This document shows, piece after piece, positions 1 to 7,141 of a stretch of DNA of 10,141 nt (position 1 is the stretch's first letter; every line of letters begins with the position of its first letter). The notes beneath the pieces were generated by a model. The model saw only the letters and a program-made list of their open reading frames with translations, did no database searches and was not told the DNA's origin. A program made the position numbers and the translations under genes. The stretch covers positions 1 to 10,141 of the forward strand of contig DFAP01000017.1 in the NCBI GenBank assembly GCA_002365855.1. The letters run 5' to 3'. This DNA comes from Pelotomaculum sp. UBA3103 (GTDB taxonomy: Bacteria; Bacillota; Desulfotomaculia; Desulfotomaculales; Pelotomaculaceae).

Positions 1-16
1 TAATTTCTTATACAAC

Positions 17-42
17 AAAAAAGCCCGGTTAAATCCCGGGCC
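17..42 (-). terminator. Rho-independent terminator of the liv-paaK operon
   Basis: Read on the minus strand, GCCCGG (41-36) pairs with CCGGGC (28-23) around a short AT-rich loop. A T run (TTTTTTGTTG) follows at 22-13. The orientation and the U tract fit an intrinsic terminator for transcripts coming from paaK, whose stop codon lies about 210 nt upstream. On the plus strand the hairpin has no U tract, so one-directional action is likely. Confidence 0.8.
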
Positions 43-118
43 TATACTGTCTATTATGAAAAGTCCATGGGTTGAAACGAGCTGCTCCGTTGTGAAGCGT
101 CGGTTCGTTGAGAAGTTG

Positions 119-139
119 GACGTGAGACGTGGGACGTGA
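119..139. repeat. Three tandem copies of a 7-bp unit, GACGTGR
   Basis: The sequence reads GACGTGA, GACGTGG, GACGTGA without interruption, inside the 210-nt untranslated stretch between the paaK stop and the terminator. The function is unknown. It could be a slippage-generated microrepeat. A GGACGGGGACATCCCTC stretch near 191-207 resembles the GGGGAC palindromes found elsewhere in the window. Confidence 0.6.
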
Positions 140-252
140 GAATAGAAGGAATTCACAAAGCCGAATTACAACTAAACCAAAGACCAAAGAAGGACGGGGA
201 CATCCCTCAATTGGAGCCTGTCTTAATGGTGATGGATGTTCCCTTATTTTTA

Positions 253-1593
253 TTATAAGTCGCGCCGATCCATAACCCGCTTGGCTTTACCCTCGCTCCT
301 CGGGATACTCCTGGGCTCCACGAATTTGATCCTGGCGCTGATATTGAGCACGCTCAATATTTTGTGGCGGATCCTGCTCTCAAGGATTTCCAGCCGCCTG
401 ATTTCATCCGAAAACATCTTCTCGGAAAGCTCCACCTGTATTTCCAGGTCATCCAGGTCGCCTACGCGGTCAACCACCAGCAGGTAGTGCGGCTCGGTCT
501 CACCAAATTCCAGAAGCACGCTTTCCACCTGTGACGGAAAGACATTGACACCCCGGATAATCAGCATATCGTCGGTACGCCCGGTGATCCGCTCCATCCG
601 GACGTGGGTTCTGCCGCAGGAACATTTTTCCGGGCGGAGAGCCGTAATATCCCGGGTCCTGTAGCGAAGCAGTGGAATGGCCTCCTTGTTAATGGTGGTT
701 ATCACCAGTTCTCCTCTGGCGCCGTATGGAAGCGGCTCACAAGTATCCGGGTCGATGATTTCCGCGATAAAGTGGTCCTCGAAAATATGGGCCCCCTGTT
801 TTGCAGGGCATTCCATGGAAACACCCGGACCCATGATTTCGCTCAGACCGTATATGTCCAGGGCGATGATATCCATTTTGGCCTCGAGCTGGTTTCTCAT
901 GTTCTCGGACCATGGTTCCGCGCCGAAGATTCCTGCCCGGAGTGGGAGCTTTTTAAAATCAATCCCGGCTGCCTGCCCTTCTTCGGCCAGGAAAAGCGCG
1001 TACGAAGGCGTGCAGGTCAGGATGGTCGAGGCGAAATCCTGCATTAGCATAAGCTGCCTGGTAGTATTGCCTCCTGATACAGGAACCACGGTTGCGCCCA
1101 AACGCTCCACCCCGTAGTGGATACCCAACCCTCCCGTGAAGAGGCCGTAGCCATAAGCGTTTTGAACCACGTCCCCCTTGCCGCCGCCAGCCATCACCAG
1201 GCAGCGGGCTACCATGTCAGCCCAGTTGACAATATCCCTCCGGGTGTAGCCCACTACTGAAGGCTTCCCGGTAGTGCCGGAGGAAGCGTGCAGCCGCACA
1301 ATATTGCTCAGGGGAACAGTAAAAAGACCGTAAGGGTAATTATCCCTGAGATCCTGCTTGTAGGTCAGGGGTAATTTCTTCAGGTCTTCCAACGACTTTA
1401 TGTCCTCCGGTTCCAGTCCCTTTTCCCGGAATGACTCCCTGTAAAAAGGCACAGAGCGGTAAACTCTCTTTATCGTCGTTTTAAGCCTCTGTAGCTGCAG
1501 CTGCTCGAGCTTTTCACGAGGCATAGTTTCTTTTTCCTGATCCCAGTACAACGCTTTCTCTGTTTTTCCCGATGAATTGAGCGCCGGGTTCAT
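253..1593 (-). CDS. paaK: Phenylacetate-CoA ligase (arylacetate-CoA ligase)
   Basis: Cytosolic adenylate-forming enzyme that converts phenylacetate (or a related arylacetate such as indoleacetate), ATP and CoA to the aryl-acetyl-CoA thioester. Visible motifs, numbered from the chosen start, are the phosphate-binding loop SSGTTGKP at 104-111, YGLSE at 248-252, YRTRD at 311-315, and the hinge/C-terminal-domain motif [20 protein letters not shown] at 338-357. A C-terminal SEGKAKR carries the probable catalytic lysine near 436. The length of 446 aa is usual for PaaK. The ATG at 1593 was chosen because AGGAAG (1610-1605) lies 11 nt upstream. An in-frame ATG at 1602 is possible but sits only 2 nt from that site, and an open frame extends to 1653 inside livF. 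It is the last gene of the T-box operon, 25 nt after livF. The neighbours imply that the imported amino acid is aromatic and is oxidised to an arylacetate before activation. The exact acid cannot be read from sequence. Confidence 0.93.
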   Translation of the reverse strand: MNPALNSSGKTEKALYWDQEKETMPREKLEQLQLQRLKTTIKRVYRSVPFYRESFREKGLEPEDIKSLEDLKKLPLTYKQDLRDNYPYGLFTVPLSNIVRLHASSGTTGKPSVVGYTRRDIVNWADMVARCLVMAGGGKGDVVQNAYGYGLFTGGLGIHYGVERLGATVVPVSGGNTTRQLMLMQDFASTILTCTPSYALFLAEEGQAAGIDFKKLPLRAGIFGAEPWSENMRNQLEAKMDIIALDIYGLSEIMGPGVSMECPAKQGAHIFEDHFIAEIIDPDTCEPLPYGARGELVITTINKEAIPLLRYRTRDITALRPEKCSCGRTHVRMERITGRTDDMLIIRGVNVFPSQVESVLLEFGETEPHYLLVVDRVGDLDDLEIQVELSEKMFSDEIRRLEILESRIRHKILSVLNISARIKFVEPRSIPRSEGKAKRVMDRRDL

Positions 1594-1618
1594 GTAAATC
1601 ATCACTTCCTTTGATTTT

Positions 1619-2359
1619 TTAAAGCACAACCGCCGGCTGCGCCATCCTCGCACGGCCCAGGTAGGCCTGCTGCACCCTTTCGTTACCCATCATTTCATCC
1701 GTGCCTCCGCTTAATACAATCTGCCCTCTTTCCATGATCAGGGCACGGTCAGCCACCTTCAGCGCGGCTGCAGTGTTCTGCTCGACCAGGATAATAGTTA
1801 CCCCGGTTTTTTTGAGCGCAGAAAGAGTGGACATGATTTCCCGCGCTACCAGGGGGGCCAGACCAATTGAAGGCTCGTCAAGAAGCAGCAGCCTCGGGCG
1901 GGCCATCAGCCCGCGCCCGATAGCAAGCATCTGCTGAAGGCCGCCGCTTAAGGTGCCGGCGGTGTGAGCTTCCCTGCCCACCAGGGCCGGGAAGAGATCA
2001 AAAATCTTTTTTATATCCATTATAACCTCATCTTTGCTGGAGCGATAGCGGTGATATGCTCCGAGAAGAAGATTATCATAAACGGTCATGGAGCTGAAAA
2101 TTTCCCTGCGCTCCGGCACAAGGCTGACCCCCTGCCTGACTATATATTCGGGCGCCCGTCCAGACAGAGACTGACCATTTAAGGTGATGTCCCCGTTTTT
2201 AGGCCGGTGAAGTCCTGCCAGCGCGCCTAGCAGGGTGCTCTTCCCCGCTCCGTTGGCTCCCAGGACTGCCACCATTTCCCCTTCGGTGATTGAGAAAGAA
2301 ATTCCTCTCAGAGCCTGAACCCAGCCATGATACACTTCCAGTCCGCTCACTTTAAGCAA
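1619..2359 (-). CDS. livF: LIV-type amino acid ABC transporter ATPase, LivF family
   Basis: Cytoplasmic ATPase subunit that pairs with LivG to power the LivHM permease. Counted from the alternative ATG at 2368, Walker [10 protein letters not shown] lies at 37-45. It is followed by the signature [15 protein letters not shown], Walker B LLLLDEP, and VEQN, the form LivF proteins usually carry where other ABC ATPases have the switch histidine. I prefer the TTG at 2359. It is 9 nt downstream of GGGGGAGG and gives [12 protein letters not shown], the usual LivF opening, whereas the ATG at 2368 abuts the ribosome binding site directly. The gene overlaps the 3' end of livG by 8 nt (17 nt with the ATG start), which suggests translational coupling. 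Substrate is set by the binding protein and permeases, not by this subunit. Confidence 0.93.
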   Translation of the reverse strand: MLKVSGLEVYHGWVQALRGISFSITEGEMVAVLGANGAGKSTLLGALAGLHRPKNGDITLNGQSLSGRAPEYIVRQGVSLVPERREIFSSMTVYDNLLLGAYHRYRSSKDEVIMDIKKIFDLFPALVGREAHTAGTLSGGLQQMLAIGRGLMARPRLLLLDEPSIGLAPLVAREIMSTLSALKKTGVTIILVEQNTAAALKVADRALIMERGQIVLSGGTDEMMGNERVQQAYLGRARMAQPAVVL

Positions 2360-3119
2360 CCTGCTCATCCTCCCCCAGGTAGGCTTTAATTACTTCCGGG
2401 CTGGCCTGAATCTCGTGCGGCGTCCCCCCGGCTATTTGTATCCCAAAGTTCAAAACCAGGATCCGGTCGGCTACATCCATAACTGTTTCCATGTCGTGCT
2501 CAACCAGCACCATGGAGATGCCCTGCTCACGCAGTCGTTTCAAATAGCCGGCCAACTCCTTTGCTTCTGCGGTATTTAAGCCGGCGGCCGGTTCATCCAG
2601 GAGCATTAAACGGGGACCGGAGGCCATGGAACGGGCGATTTCCAACAGGCGCTGCCGGCCGAAAGGAAGCGCGGCGGCAGGCAGGTCAGCTTCGCTGTCC
2701 AACCCGACGTCGCTTAAAAGGTCAAGCGACTCCTGCCTGATCCTTTTTTCTTCTGAGATAGACCCGGGCCAGCGGGCCAGGGATTGTAAAAATCCTGATT
2801 TCCCTCTCAAATAAGCGCCCGCCATAACATTTTCCAAAACGGTCATCCTACCGAAGAGCTGGAGGTTTTGAAAGGTTCTGGCTACACCTGCAGCCGCGAT
2901 CCGGTGAGGCTGCATCCCAATCAAAGACCTGCCCTTAAAAACTACCGACCCTTTGTCAGGTGACATCAATCCGGTGATCAAATTAAATACGGTCGTCTTG
3001 CCGGCGCCGTTAGGGCCGATCAGGGCAAAAATTTCACCCTCCCCCACGCTGAAACTAACATCTGATACGGCAGCAACACCACCGAAGTATTTGGAAAGGC
3101 CGGTTGCTTCCAAAATCAT
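2352..3119 (-). CDS. livG: LIV-type amino acid ABC transporter ATPase, LivG family
   Basis: Second ATPase subunit of the importer, 255 aa, a typical LivG length. Walker A GPNGAGKTT is at residues 35-43. The signature region reads PFGRQRLLEIARSM, the degenerate LivG form of LSGGQ. Walker B is LMLLDEP and the switch motif is LVEHD. The LivG-specific insertion between Walker A and the signature, with the QNLQLFGRMTVLENVMAG stretch, is present. The ATG at 3119 is one base beyond the livM stop, and a G-rich GGGGG ribosome binding site lies about 9 nt upstream inside the end of livM. Coupled translation livM-livG-livF is likely. Confidence 0.95.
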   Translation of the reverse strand: MILEATGLSKYFGGVAAVSDVSFSVGEGEIFALIGPNGAGKTTVFNLITGLMSPDKGSVVFKGRSLIGMQPHRIAAAGVARTFQNLQLFGRMTVLENVMAGAYLRGKSGFLQSLARWPGSISEEKRIRQESLDLLSDVGLDSEADLPAAALPFGRQRLLEIARSMASGPRLMLLDEPAAGLNTAEAKELAGYLKRLREQGISMVLVEHDMETVMDVADRILVLNFGIQIAGGTPHEIQASPEVIKAYLGEDEQVA

Positions 3120-3120
3120 T

Positions 3121-4092
3121 TTACCGAACCCCCTTTTCCACGGATTTTTTGGAAAATTTTATGATCGAGCCCAAGCCTTCCGGCTTAACGATCATGATTA
3201 CTACAAGAATGACCCCGAAAAATATGATCTGGTACTCTCCACCCGCGCCGGGTATTGCCAGGGGTACCGCCCATCGCAGGATTTCTCCCAGGGCAACAAC
3301 CAGACCCGTGCCCAGTAAAGGCCCCCAGAAAGTTCCCAGCCCCCCGACAACAGCCATCAGGACAAACAGCACCGACGTGTGAAAGCCAAAGGGAGACGGA
3401 CTGATAAACGTGACATAATAAGCGTACAGCCCTCCCGCCAAACCGGCCAGTACCGCGCTGAAGACAAAGGCCTGGAGTTTCAGGCTGGCCGTGTCGATGC
3501 CGGATGTTTCCGCGGCGTGCTCGCTTTCCCTGATAGCCCTCAACGCCCTGCCGACGCGGGAATGAATTAGGTTATTGACGCCCAGCGAAATCAGCAGCAC
3601 GGTCGACCAAACCAGGTAGTAGAATTTTATATCCCGGTCAAACACCAGGCCGCCCAATGAAAGGTAGGGGATTCCGGTCAGGCCGGATGGCCCCCCGGTG
3701 ATTTCCCTGGCCTCGTTAAAGAAGATGTGAACCAGTATTCCGAAAGCAAGCGTAGCCAGCACCAGGTAGAGCTCTTTCAGCTTCAGGGTGGGGCGGCCGA
3801 TCAGAGCAGCCAGCAGACCGGGTACAACTACGGCAGCCAACAGGGCGGCAAATGTGGGCCAGCGGTAAGCCGTGCTCAGGACGGCCACAGAATAAGCGCC
3901 CAGCCCGAAAAAAGCGGCGTGACCGAACGAAACCTGCCCGGCATACCCCATCAGGATTCCCAGACCGATCACTATGATTGTGTACAAGCCAATTATTATT
4001 AAAATCCCAAGCAGATAATTGCTTTTAACCAGCAAGGGCAAAACGAGAAATATGATTATCGCGGCGGCCCGGAATACTATGTTCTTATCCAT
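3121..4092 (-). CDS. livM: LIV-type amino acid ABC transporter permease, LivM family
   Basis: Inner-membrane permease of the branched-chain-amino-acid-type family, 323 aa from the chosen start. The protein is a series of hydrophobic segments. It contains the LivM hallmark GYAGQVSFGHAAFFGLGAY near residues 50-70 and the cytoplasmic coupling region SRVGRALRAIRESEHAAETSGI, which contacts the ATPases. The ATG at 4092 is preceded by GGTGG with a 7-nt spacer. The frame stays open to 4143, but that extra stretch runs through the inverted repeat after livH and has no ribosome binding site. LivM forms the channel with LivH. The transported amino acid is unproven: the family also includes aromatic amino acid, amide and urea transporters. 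Confidence 0.93.
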   Translation of the reverse strand: MDKNIVFRAAAIIIFLVLPLLVKSNYLLGILIIIGLYTIIVIGLGILMGYAGQVSFGHAAFFGLGAYSVAVLSTAYRWPTFAALLAAVVVPGLLAALIGRPTLKLKELYLVLATLAFGILVHIFFNEAREITGGPSGLTGIPYLSLGGLVFDRDIKFYYLVWSTVLLISLGVNNLIHSRVGRALRAIRESEHAAETSGIDTASLKLQAFVFSAVLAGLAGGLYAYYVTFISPSPFGFHTSVLFVLMAVVGGLGTFWGPLLGTGLVVALGEILRWAVPLAIPGAGGEYQIIFFGVILVVIMIVKPEGLGSIIKFSKKSVEKGVR

Positions 4093-4133
4093 CTTATTTC
4101 CACCCGTTAAGATATATATAGTAATTTTCGAGG

Positions 4134-4167
4134 AGTGAGACAAGAGAAACCGTCCCCTAGTCTCACT
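4134..4167 (-). repeat. 8-bp inverted repeat with GGGGACGG loop in the livH-livM gap
   Basis: AGTGAGAC (4134-4141) and GTCTCACT (4160-4167) are perfect inverted arms around an 18-nt loop that contains the complement of GGGGACGGTTTCTC. The element starts immediately after the livH stop codon and has no following U tract, so it is not an obvious terminator. It may stabilise the upstream mRNA or be a member of the GGGGAC-type dispersed repeats seen elsewhere in this window. It is the only sizeable gap (75 nt) between genes of the operon. Confidence 0.7.
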
Positions 4168-5058
4168 TTACACTTTTCTACCGGCAATAACTCCCACCAG
4201 ACCCTCTGGCCTGATCAACAGCACCGCTAGCAGAACGAGCAGCGCCACGGCATCCTTCAGGCCTGATGAAACCAGGCCGGCGCTGTATATCTCCAGCACA
4301 CCAAGGATAAAGCCCCCCAACACAGCCCCTCCGACATTGTTCATACCCCCAATGACGGCGGCGACGAAACCTTTAACTCCAAGCATGAAACCCATATCGT
4401 AAGTGGCCAGGGTAAGCGGGGCGATAAATATACCTGCCGCAGCCCCGATGGCGCCGCTCCCGGCAAAAGCCAGCAGGGACATGGCGCCGGGGTTTATCCC
4501 CACCAGCCTTGCCGCCGTGCGGTTTATTTCACAGGCTCGCACAGCCTTGCCGAGGTATGTCAGCTCGAAAAAAGCAAACAGCATTGCCAGCGTCACAGCC
4601 GTAAGGCCAAAAATCCACAAGCTCTGAGGATTGATGGCGGCCCCTCCGATGAGGATCGGGCCGCCCGAGGAAAACGCTGGCAGTAACAGAGGATCTGTGC
4701 CCCAAACCAGTAAGGCCAACCCCCGCAGGGATATCGAGAGGCCGATGGTAATGATGATCAGCGTCATACTGGATGCCCCCCGGGCAGGGTAGATGGCTGA
4801 ACGTTCAACCAGCCCCCCCAGTATCGCCACACCCGCAACCGTAAGGATAAAGACCAGCGGAAGCGGCAGCCCGGCCGCGAAAAGACTGGCGGCCAGCAGG
4901 GCGCCCAGCGCCACAAATTCACCCTGGGCAAGGTTGAGAACTCCCGTAATATTAAAGGTTGTCACCAGGGCCAGGGCGATCAGGGCATAAATACTCCCCA
5001 GGGTAAGCCCCGAAAACAGTAGTTGAAGAAGCTGGGAGGACAGATCCACCACATACAC
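4168..5058 (-). CDS. livH: LIV-type amino acid ABC transporter permease, LivH family
   Basis: Inner-membrane permease, 296 aa, almost entirely hydrophobic segments. Family landmarks are GLTLGSIYALIALALVTTF near residues 17-35, then ITGVLNLAQGEFVALGALL, and the coupling-helix region YLGKAVRACEINRTAARLVGI. It assembles with LivM as the translocation pore. The GTG at 5058 begins 4 nt after the binding-protein stop. The upstream site (TGGGG) is weak, and further GTG codons lie 6 and 9 nt inside, so the exact start is uncertain by a few residues; coupling to the upstream gene probably drives initiation. The downstream gap carries the inverted repeat at 4134-4167. Confidence 0.92.
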   Translation of the reverse strand: MYVVDLSSQLLQLLFSGLTLGSIYALIALALVTTFNITGVLNLAQGEFVALGALLAASLFAAGLPLPLVFILTVAGVAILGGLVERSAIYPARGASSMTLIIITIGLSISLRGLALLVWGTDPLLLPAFSSGGPILIGGAAINPQSLWIFGLTAVTLAMLFAFFELTYLGKAVRACEINRTAARLVGINPGAMSLLAFAGSGAIGAAAGIFIAPLTLATYDMGFMLGVKGFVAAVIGGMNNVGGAVLGGFILGVLEIYSAGLVSSGLKDAVALLVLLAVLLIRPEGLVGVIAGRKV

Positions 5059-5062
5059 CCCA

Positions 5063-6250
5063 TTATTCTAATAGTTTCCACTGACCGCCTTCAATTTTGA
5101 CATTAACCATGGAATCTTCCTTCAGCCCGTTATGATCAGTTGCCGACATGTTGAACACCCCGGAGACACCGATGTAGTTCTCGGTCTTTTCAAGCTGGTC
5201 ACGAATGGCCGCCCGGTCGGGGCCGGCTTTTTCAATGGCATTTATAAGCAGGTAAAAAGCATCCCAGGCATAGCCTCCGAAAGAGTTGGGCGAAGAGTTA
5301 TATTTTTTACTGTACTCATCAATATAGGTGGCCAGAACTTCCTTCTGCGGGTCGCTGTCAGGTATCTGCCCGGTCACGGTAAGCTTTCCGATGGGAAGAA
5401 TCACTCCGTCTGCGGCGCCCTGCGCCAAATCGATGAAGTTCTGGTTGCCCACACCATGGCTGTGCAGCAGGGGAATTGACAGGCCGAGATCCTTAAAGTT
5501 CTTTGTTACGATAGAGGCTGAGGGCGGTATCGCCCAGATTACGACTGCCTGTGCCCCACTGGCCTTAACCCTGGTAAGTTGGGGAGTCATGTCTACATCG
5601 GTGGCCTCGAACTTTTCCTCGGTCACAATCTGCAGCCCGGCGGGTTCGGCAGCTGCGGTGAAAGCTATCCTGCCGCCGTCACCATAAGCGTTGTTCATAT
5701 ACAGAAAGGCGATTTTATTAAGTCCTTTTTCCTTAAGGTAGCCGGCCAGCCTGTTGACGACGACAATGTCGCTTTGGGCCGTTTTGAAAACCCACTGCCT
5801 TTCCTGAACAGGCTCCACAATCTTGCTGGCCGCCGCCAGGGAAATCATCGGGACTTTCTCTTTTTGAACCGTGTCGATCATGGCCATTGAAGGTCCGCTT
5901 GAACTGCATCCTATCACTGCCAGCACCTTCTGCTGGTCAATCAGTTTTTTTACCGCAAGCACAGCTTCGGTTTCATCGCTCTTGTTATCCAATATGGTTA
6001 ACTCCAGGGGGTGGCCGTTAATACCGCCTGCCGCGTTAATTTTTTCTGTCAGCATCTGGAGGGTGTTTCGCTCCGGAATTCCCAGTGATGAAGAGGGGCC
6101 GCTGATGTCGATGACAGCGCCAATTTTATAAGGCTCCTTGTCTCCTCCTGCCTTGGCGCCAGTATCTTTCCCGCCGCAGCCACTCAGCAGCAGACCCGCT
6201 GTTATTATTAGGACCGCCAGACCAGCCAGTAATTTAATCCTTTTTCTCAA
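5063..6250 (-). CDS. livK: Amino acid ABC transporter substrate-binding lipoprotein (LIV-binding-protein family)
   Basis: Extracytoplasmic type I periplasmic-binding-fold protein that captures the substrate for LivHMGF, 395 aa. A lipoprotein signal is clear: basic RKRIK start, hydrophobic core, and lipobox LSGC with the lipidated cysteine at residue 25. The mature protein starts the LIV-BP domain with IGAVIDISGPSSSLG and continues with the family's VIGCSSSG, FLYMNNAYGDGGR and GYAWDAFYLLINAIEKAG stretches. The TTG at 6250 is chosen because AAGGAGG (6265-6259) is spaced 8 nt from it and the signal peptide then starts correctly; an ATG at 6295 would add 15 residues before the signal. It is the first gene after the T-box leader. 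The symbol is family-level: a Phe-type specifier upstream and paaK downstream argue that the ligand may be aromatic rather than leucine/isoleucine/valine. Confidence 0.93.
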   Translation of the reverse strand: MRKRIKLLAGLAVLIITAGLLLSGCGGKDTGAKAGGDKEPYKIGAVIDISGPSSSLGIPERNTLQMLTEKINAAGGINGHPLELTILDNKSDETEAVLAVKKLIDQQKVLAVIGCSSSGPSMAMIDTVQKEKVPMISLAAASKIVEPVQERQWVFKTAQSDIVVVNRLAGYLKEKGLNKIAFLYMNNAYGDGGRIAFTAAAEPAGLQIVTEEKFEATDVDMTPQLTRVKASGAQAVVIWAIPPSASIVTKNFKDLGLSIPLLHSHGVGNQNFIDLAQGAADGVILPIGKLTVTGQIPDSDPQKEVLATYIDEYSKKYNSSPNSFGGYAWDAFYLLINAIEKAGPDRAAIRDQLEKTENYIGVSGVFNMSATDHNGLKEDSMVNVKIEGGQWKLLE

Positions 6251-6373
6251 AACTTGTTCCTCCTTAAAAATTAGTTTTTGAAAAGCATTTATCAAAATTA
6301 TGCCTGCATTACGCTGGGTAAAGAAAGCTGTTCACCTCCCTTGCAGGGGCTGCAAAAACATCCCTGACCAAAT

Positions 6374-6410
6374 AAAAAATCCGCAGCCTTCGCGGGGACG
6401 AAAGCTGCGG
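6374..6410 (-). terminator. Second T-box terminator (leader-proximal to livK)
   Basis: A 12-bp stem runs from CCGCAGCTTTCG to CGAAGGCTGCGG with one G-U pair and a 6-nt loop, followed by the T run at 6379-6374. It lies directly downstream of the second T-box sequence and about 120 nt before the livK start. It is the stronger of the two leader terminators because it is longer and more GC-rich. Confidence 0.88.
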
Positions 6411-6414
6411 ACTT

Positions 6415-6486
6415 CCGCGGTACCACCCCGGTTGGTTATTAACTAACCCACTAATGCAGGGTACGGGAAACCCACTGACCTGCGCT
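6415..6486 (-). promoter_or_regulatory. Second T-box antiterminator module without its own Stem I
   Basis: It carries a canonical T-box sequence GGGGTGGTACCGCGG (about 6429-6415) with the UGGU bulge that pairs with a tRNA acceptor end whose discriminator base is A. Upstream is the matching AGTGGG-GGTT...AACC antiterminator strand and a Stem III-like GCAGG...CCTGC hairpin. A 17-nt block (6456-6472) is identical to the corresponding block of the first module (6583-6599). The space between the first terminator and this module is too short for a Stem I, so it has no codon-reading domain. Confidence 0.85.
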
Positions 6487-6498
6487 GGTGGCCCAAAT

Positions 6499-6530
6499 AA
6501 AAAAACTTCTCGCCTGTTAGGGACGAAAAG
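6499..6530 (-). terminator. First T-box terminator
   Basis: CTTTTCGTC pairs with GGCGAGAAG (9 bp including G-U pairs) and is followed by seven T residues at 6505-6499. It follows the first T-box sequence (6550-6536). It competes with the antiterminator, which uses the conserved GGGTGGTACCGCG element when uncharged tRNA is bound. Confidence 0.85.
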
Positions 6531-6535
6531 TATTT

Positions 6536-6795
6536 CGCGGTACCACCCTAGTTGGCTTCAAAAAAAAAAGCCCACTCTTACAGCAGGGTACGGGAAACCT
6601 TTCCTTATACCCCCTTCTTTTTAACGGTAGAAGCTTCCGTACCAGCCTACTTTCCAATTGGTTTCAGCCGGTCAACTCCGGGGAGAACTTCAACGGATCA
6701 TGCAGTAGAAACGCTTCCAGTCACGGCGCTTCCTCCCTGAAATGCTGGAGCCCGGCTACTTTTCCCCTTCATCATTTTTAAATGTTATGCTTATG
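6536..6795 (-). ncRNA. T-box leader with Stem I, Stem II/III and first antiterminator; probable Phe (UUC) specifier
   Basis: cis-acting RNA that senses uncharged tRNA and allows read-through into livK. Reading 5' to 3' on the minus strand, I see the Stem I base GGGGA with the AGTA motif of the specifier-loop S-turn. An AGGGAG block follows, then an apical stem GAAGCGC/GCGTTTC enclosing CGTGACTGGAA. On the 3' side, GAA-G-TTC is followed by TCCCC, which pairs back with GGGGA. This places TTC (Phe) at 6687-6685 in the specifier position. AAAGTAGG begins the Stem II region. Stem III GGGTA...TACCC follows, then AGTGGGC...GCCAACTAGGGTGGTACCGCG. The specifier is followed by T rather than the usual purine, so the codon call is less certain than the T-box call. 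The TGGT bulge fits a tRNA with discriminator A, as in tRNA-Phe. Confidence 0.92.
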
Positions 6796-6801
6796 TGATT
6801 T

Positions 6802-6830
6802 ATGATAGCAGTACCCCGGCGCCAAGTCAA
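6802..6830 (-). promoter_or_regulatory. Sigma-A promoter of the T-box/liv-paaK operon
   Basis: On the minus strand, TTGACT (6830-6825) and TATCAT (6807-6802) are separated by exactly 17 nt. The predicted start near 6795 lies just before the T-box Stem I, as expected for a leader-controlled operon. Confidence 0.82.
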
Positions 6831-6929
6831 GAAAAAAATGGAGCGCTGCCTGTCCCTATTTATTAACACTAACGAATTATTAAGCAGCGGCAGGAAAAAT
6901 CGAATATTTCTAGAATAATGACAAAAATG

Positions 6930-7030
6930 TCTCTCCGAGCCTATGGACCTAAAGGCGTTTGCTATGGTTCACCGGCCGGTAAGGGTGCGCCGGGAAACAA
7001 GCGCGCCTCCCATTGCGGAAAGGAGTGGCT
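6930..7030 (+). ncRNA. Molybdenum/tungsten cofactor-type riboswitch aptamer (Moco/Tuco RNA motif)
   Basis: Conserved blocks recalled from the Moco RNA family appear in order: CTCCGAGCC (6933-6941), GGTTCACCGGCC, then GTGCGCCGGGAAACAAG, GCGCCTCCCATTGCGG, and GGAAAGGAG closing the outer stem. CTCC (6933-6936) pairs with GGAG (7022-7025). In characterised cases this RNA controls Moco synthesis, molybdate/tungstate transport and molybdoenzyme genes. Here it precedes an ABC ATPase of the tungstate/molybdate transporter type. I cannot find a convincing P3 helix between GAGCC and GGTTC; the published distinction is that variants lacking it answer to tungsten cofactor, so Moco versus Tuco is left open. 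Confidence 0.88.
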
Positions 7031-7043
7031 AAGGGATGTATGT

Positions 7044-7085
7044 CGCCCGGCGGCCTTTTTCCAAATGTGCTGTCTGGCGTTTTTT
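7044..7085 (+). terminator. Probable intrinsic terminator in the riboswitch expression platform
   Basis: CGCC-x-GGCGGC (7044-7054) pairs with GCTGTC-x-GGCG (7069-7079), giving 4+6 bp around one mismatch and a 14-nt loop, followed by TTTTTT (7080-7085) and more T. CCCGGC (7046-7051) is also complementary to GCCGGG inside the aptamer. That offers a mutually exclusive antiterminator pairing, so transcriptional control is likely. Confidence 0.65.
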
Positions 7086-7141
7086 CTTTTAAATTTAACA
7101 TCCGCAATATAGAAACTCTGACATAGAATACAAAGCCCGTA

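Noticed and set aside
236..487. Plus-strand open frame of 83 codons
   Set aside because: It is antisense to paaK, has no ribosome binding site and a low-complexity Ser/Arg-rich product. It is a shadow of paaK.
5132..6131. Several overlapping plus-strand frames of 86-119 codons
   Set aside because: All are antisense to the binding-protein gene, which has a complete signal peptide and family motifs. They have no ribosome binding sites of their own.
6316..6339. Leader peptide GTG-AAC-AGC... upstream of livK on the minus strand
   Set aside because: Eight codons whose GTG overlaps the GGGAGGTGA site itself. Spacing is impossible and T-box control makes a leader peptide unnecessary.
6415..6486. 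Second full tandem T-box
   Set aside because: Only about 20 nt separate the first terminator's U tract from this module, and no AGTA/GAA specifier loop is present. It is a partial duplication, not a second complete riboswitch.
6552..6740. Plus-strand frame of 62 codons over the T-box
   Set aside because: The region is fully explained as a minus-strand T-box RNA; the frame is incidental.
6888..6916. Plus-strand promoter for the riboswitch with TAGAAT at 6911-6916
   Set aside because: The -10 is good, but the expected -35 position reads CGGCAG. It is too weak to list, although some promoter must exist nearby.
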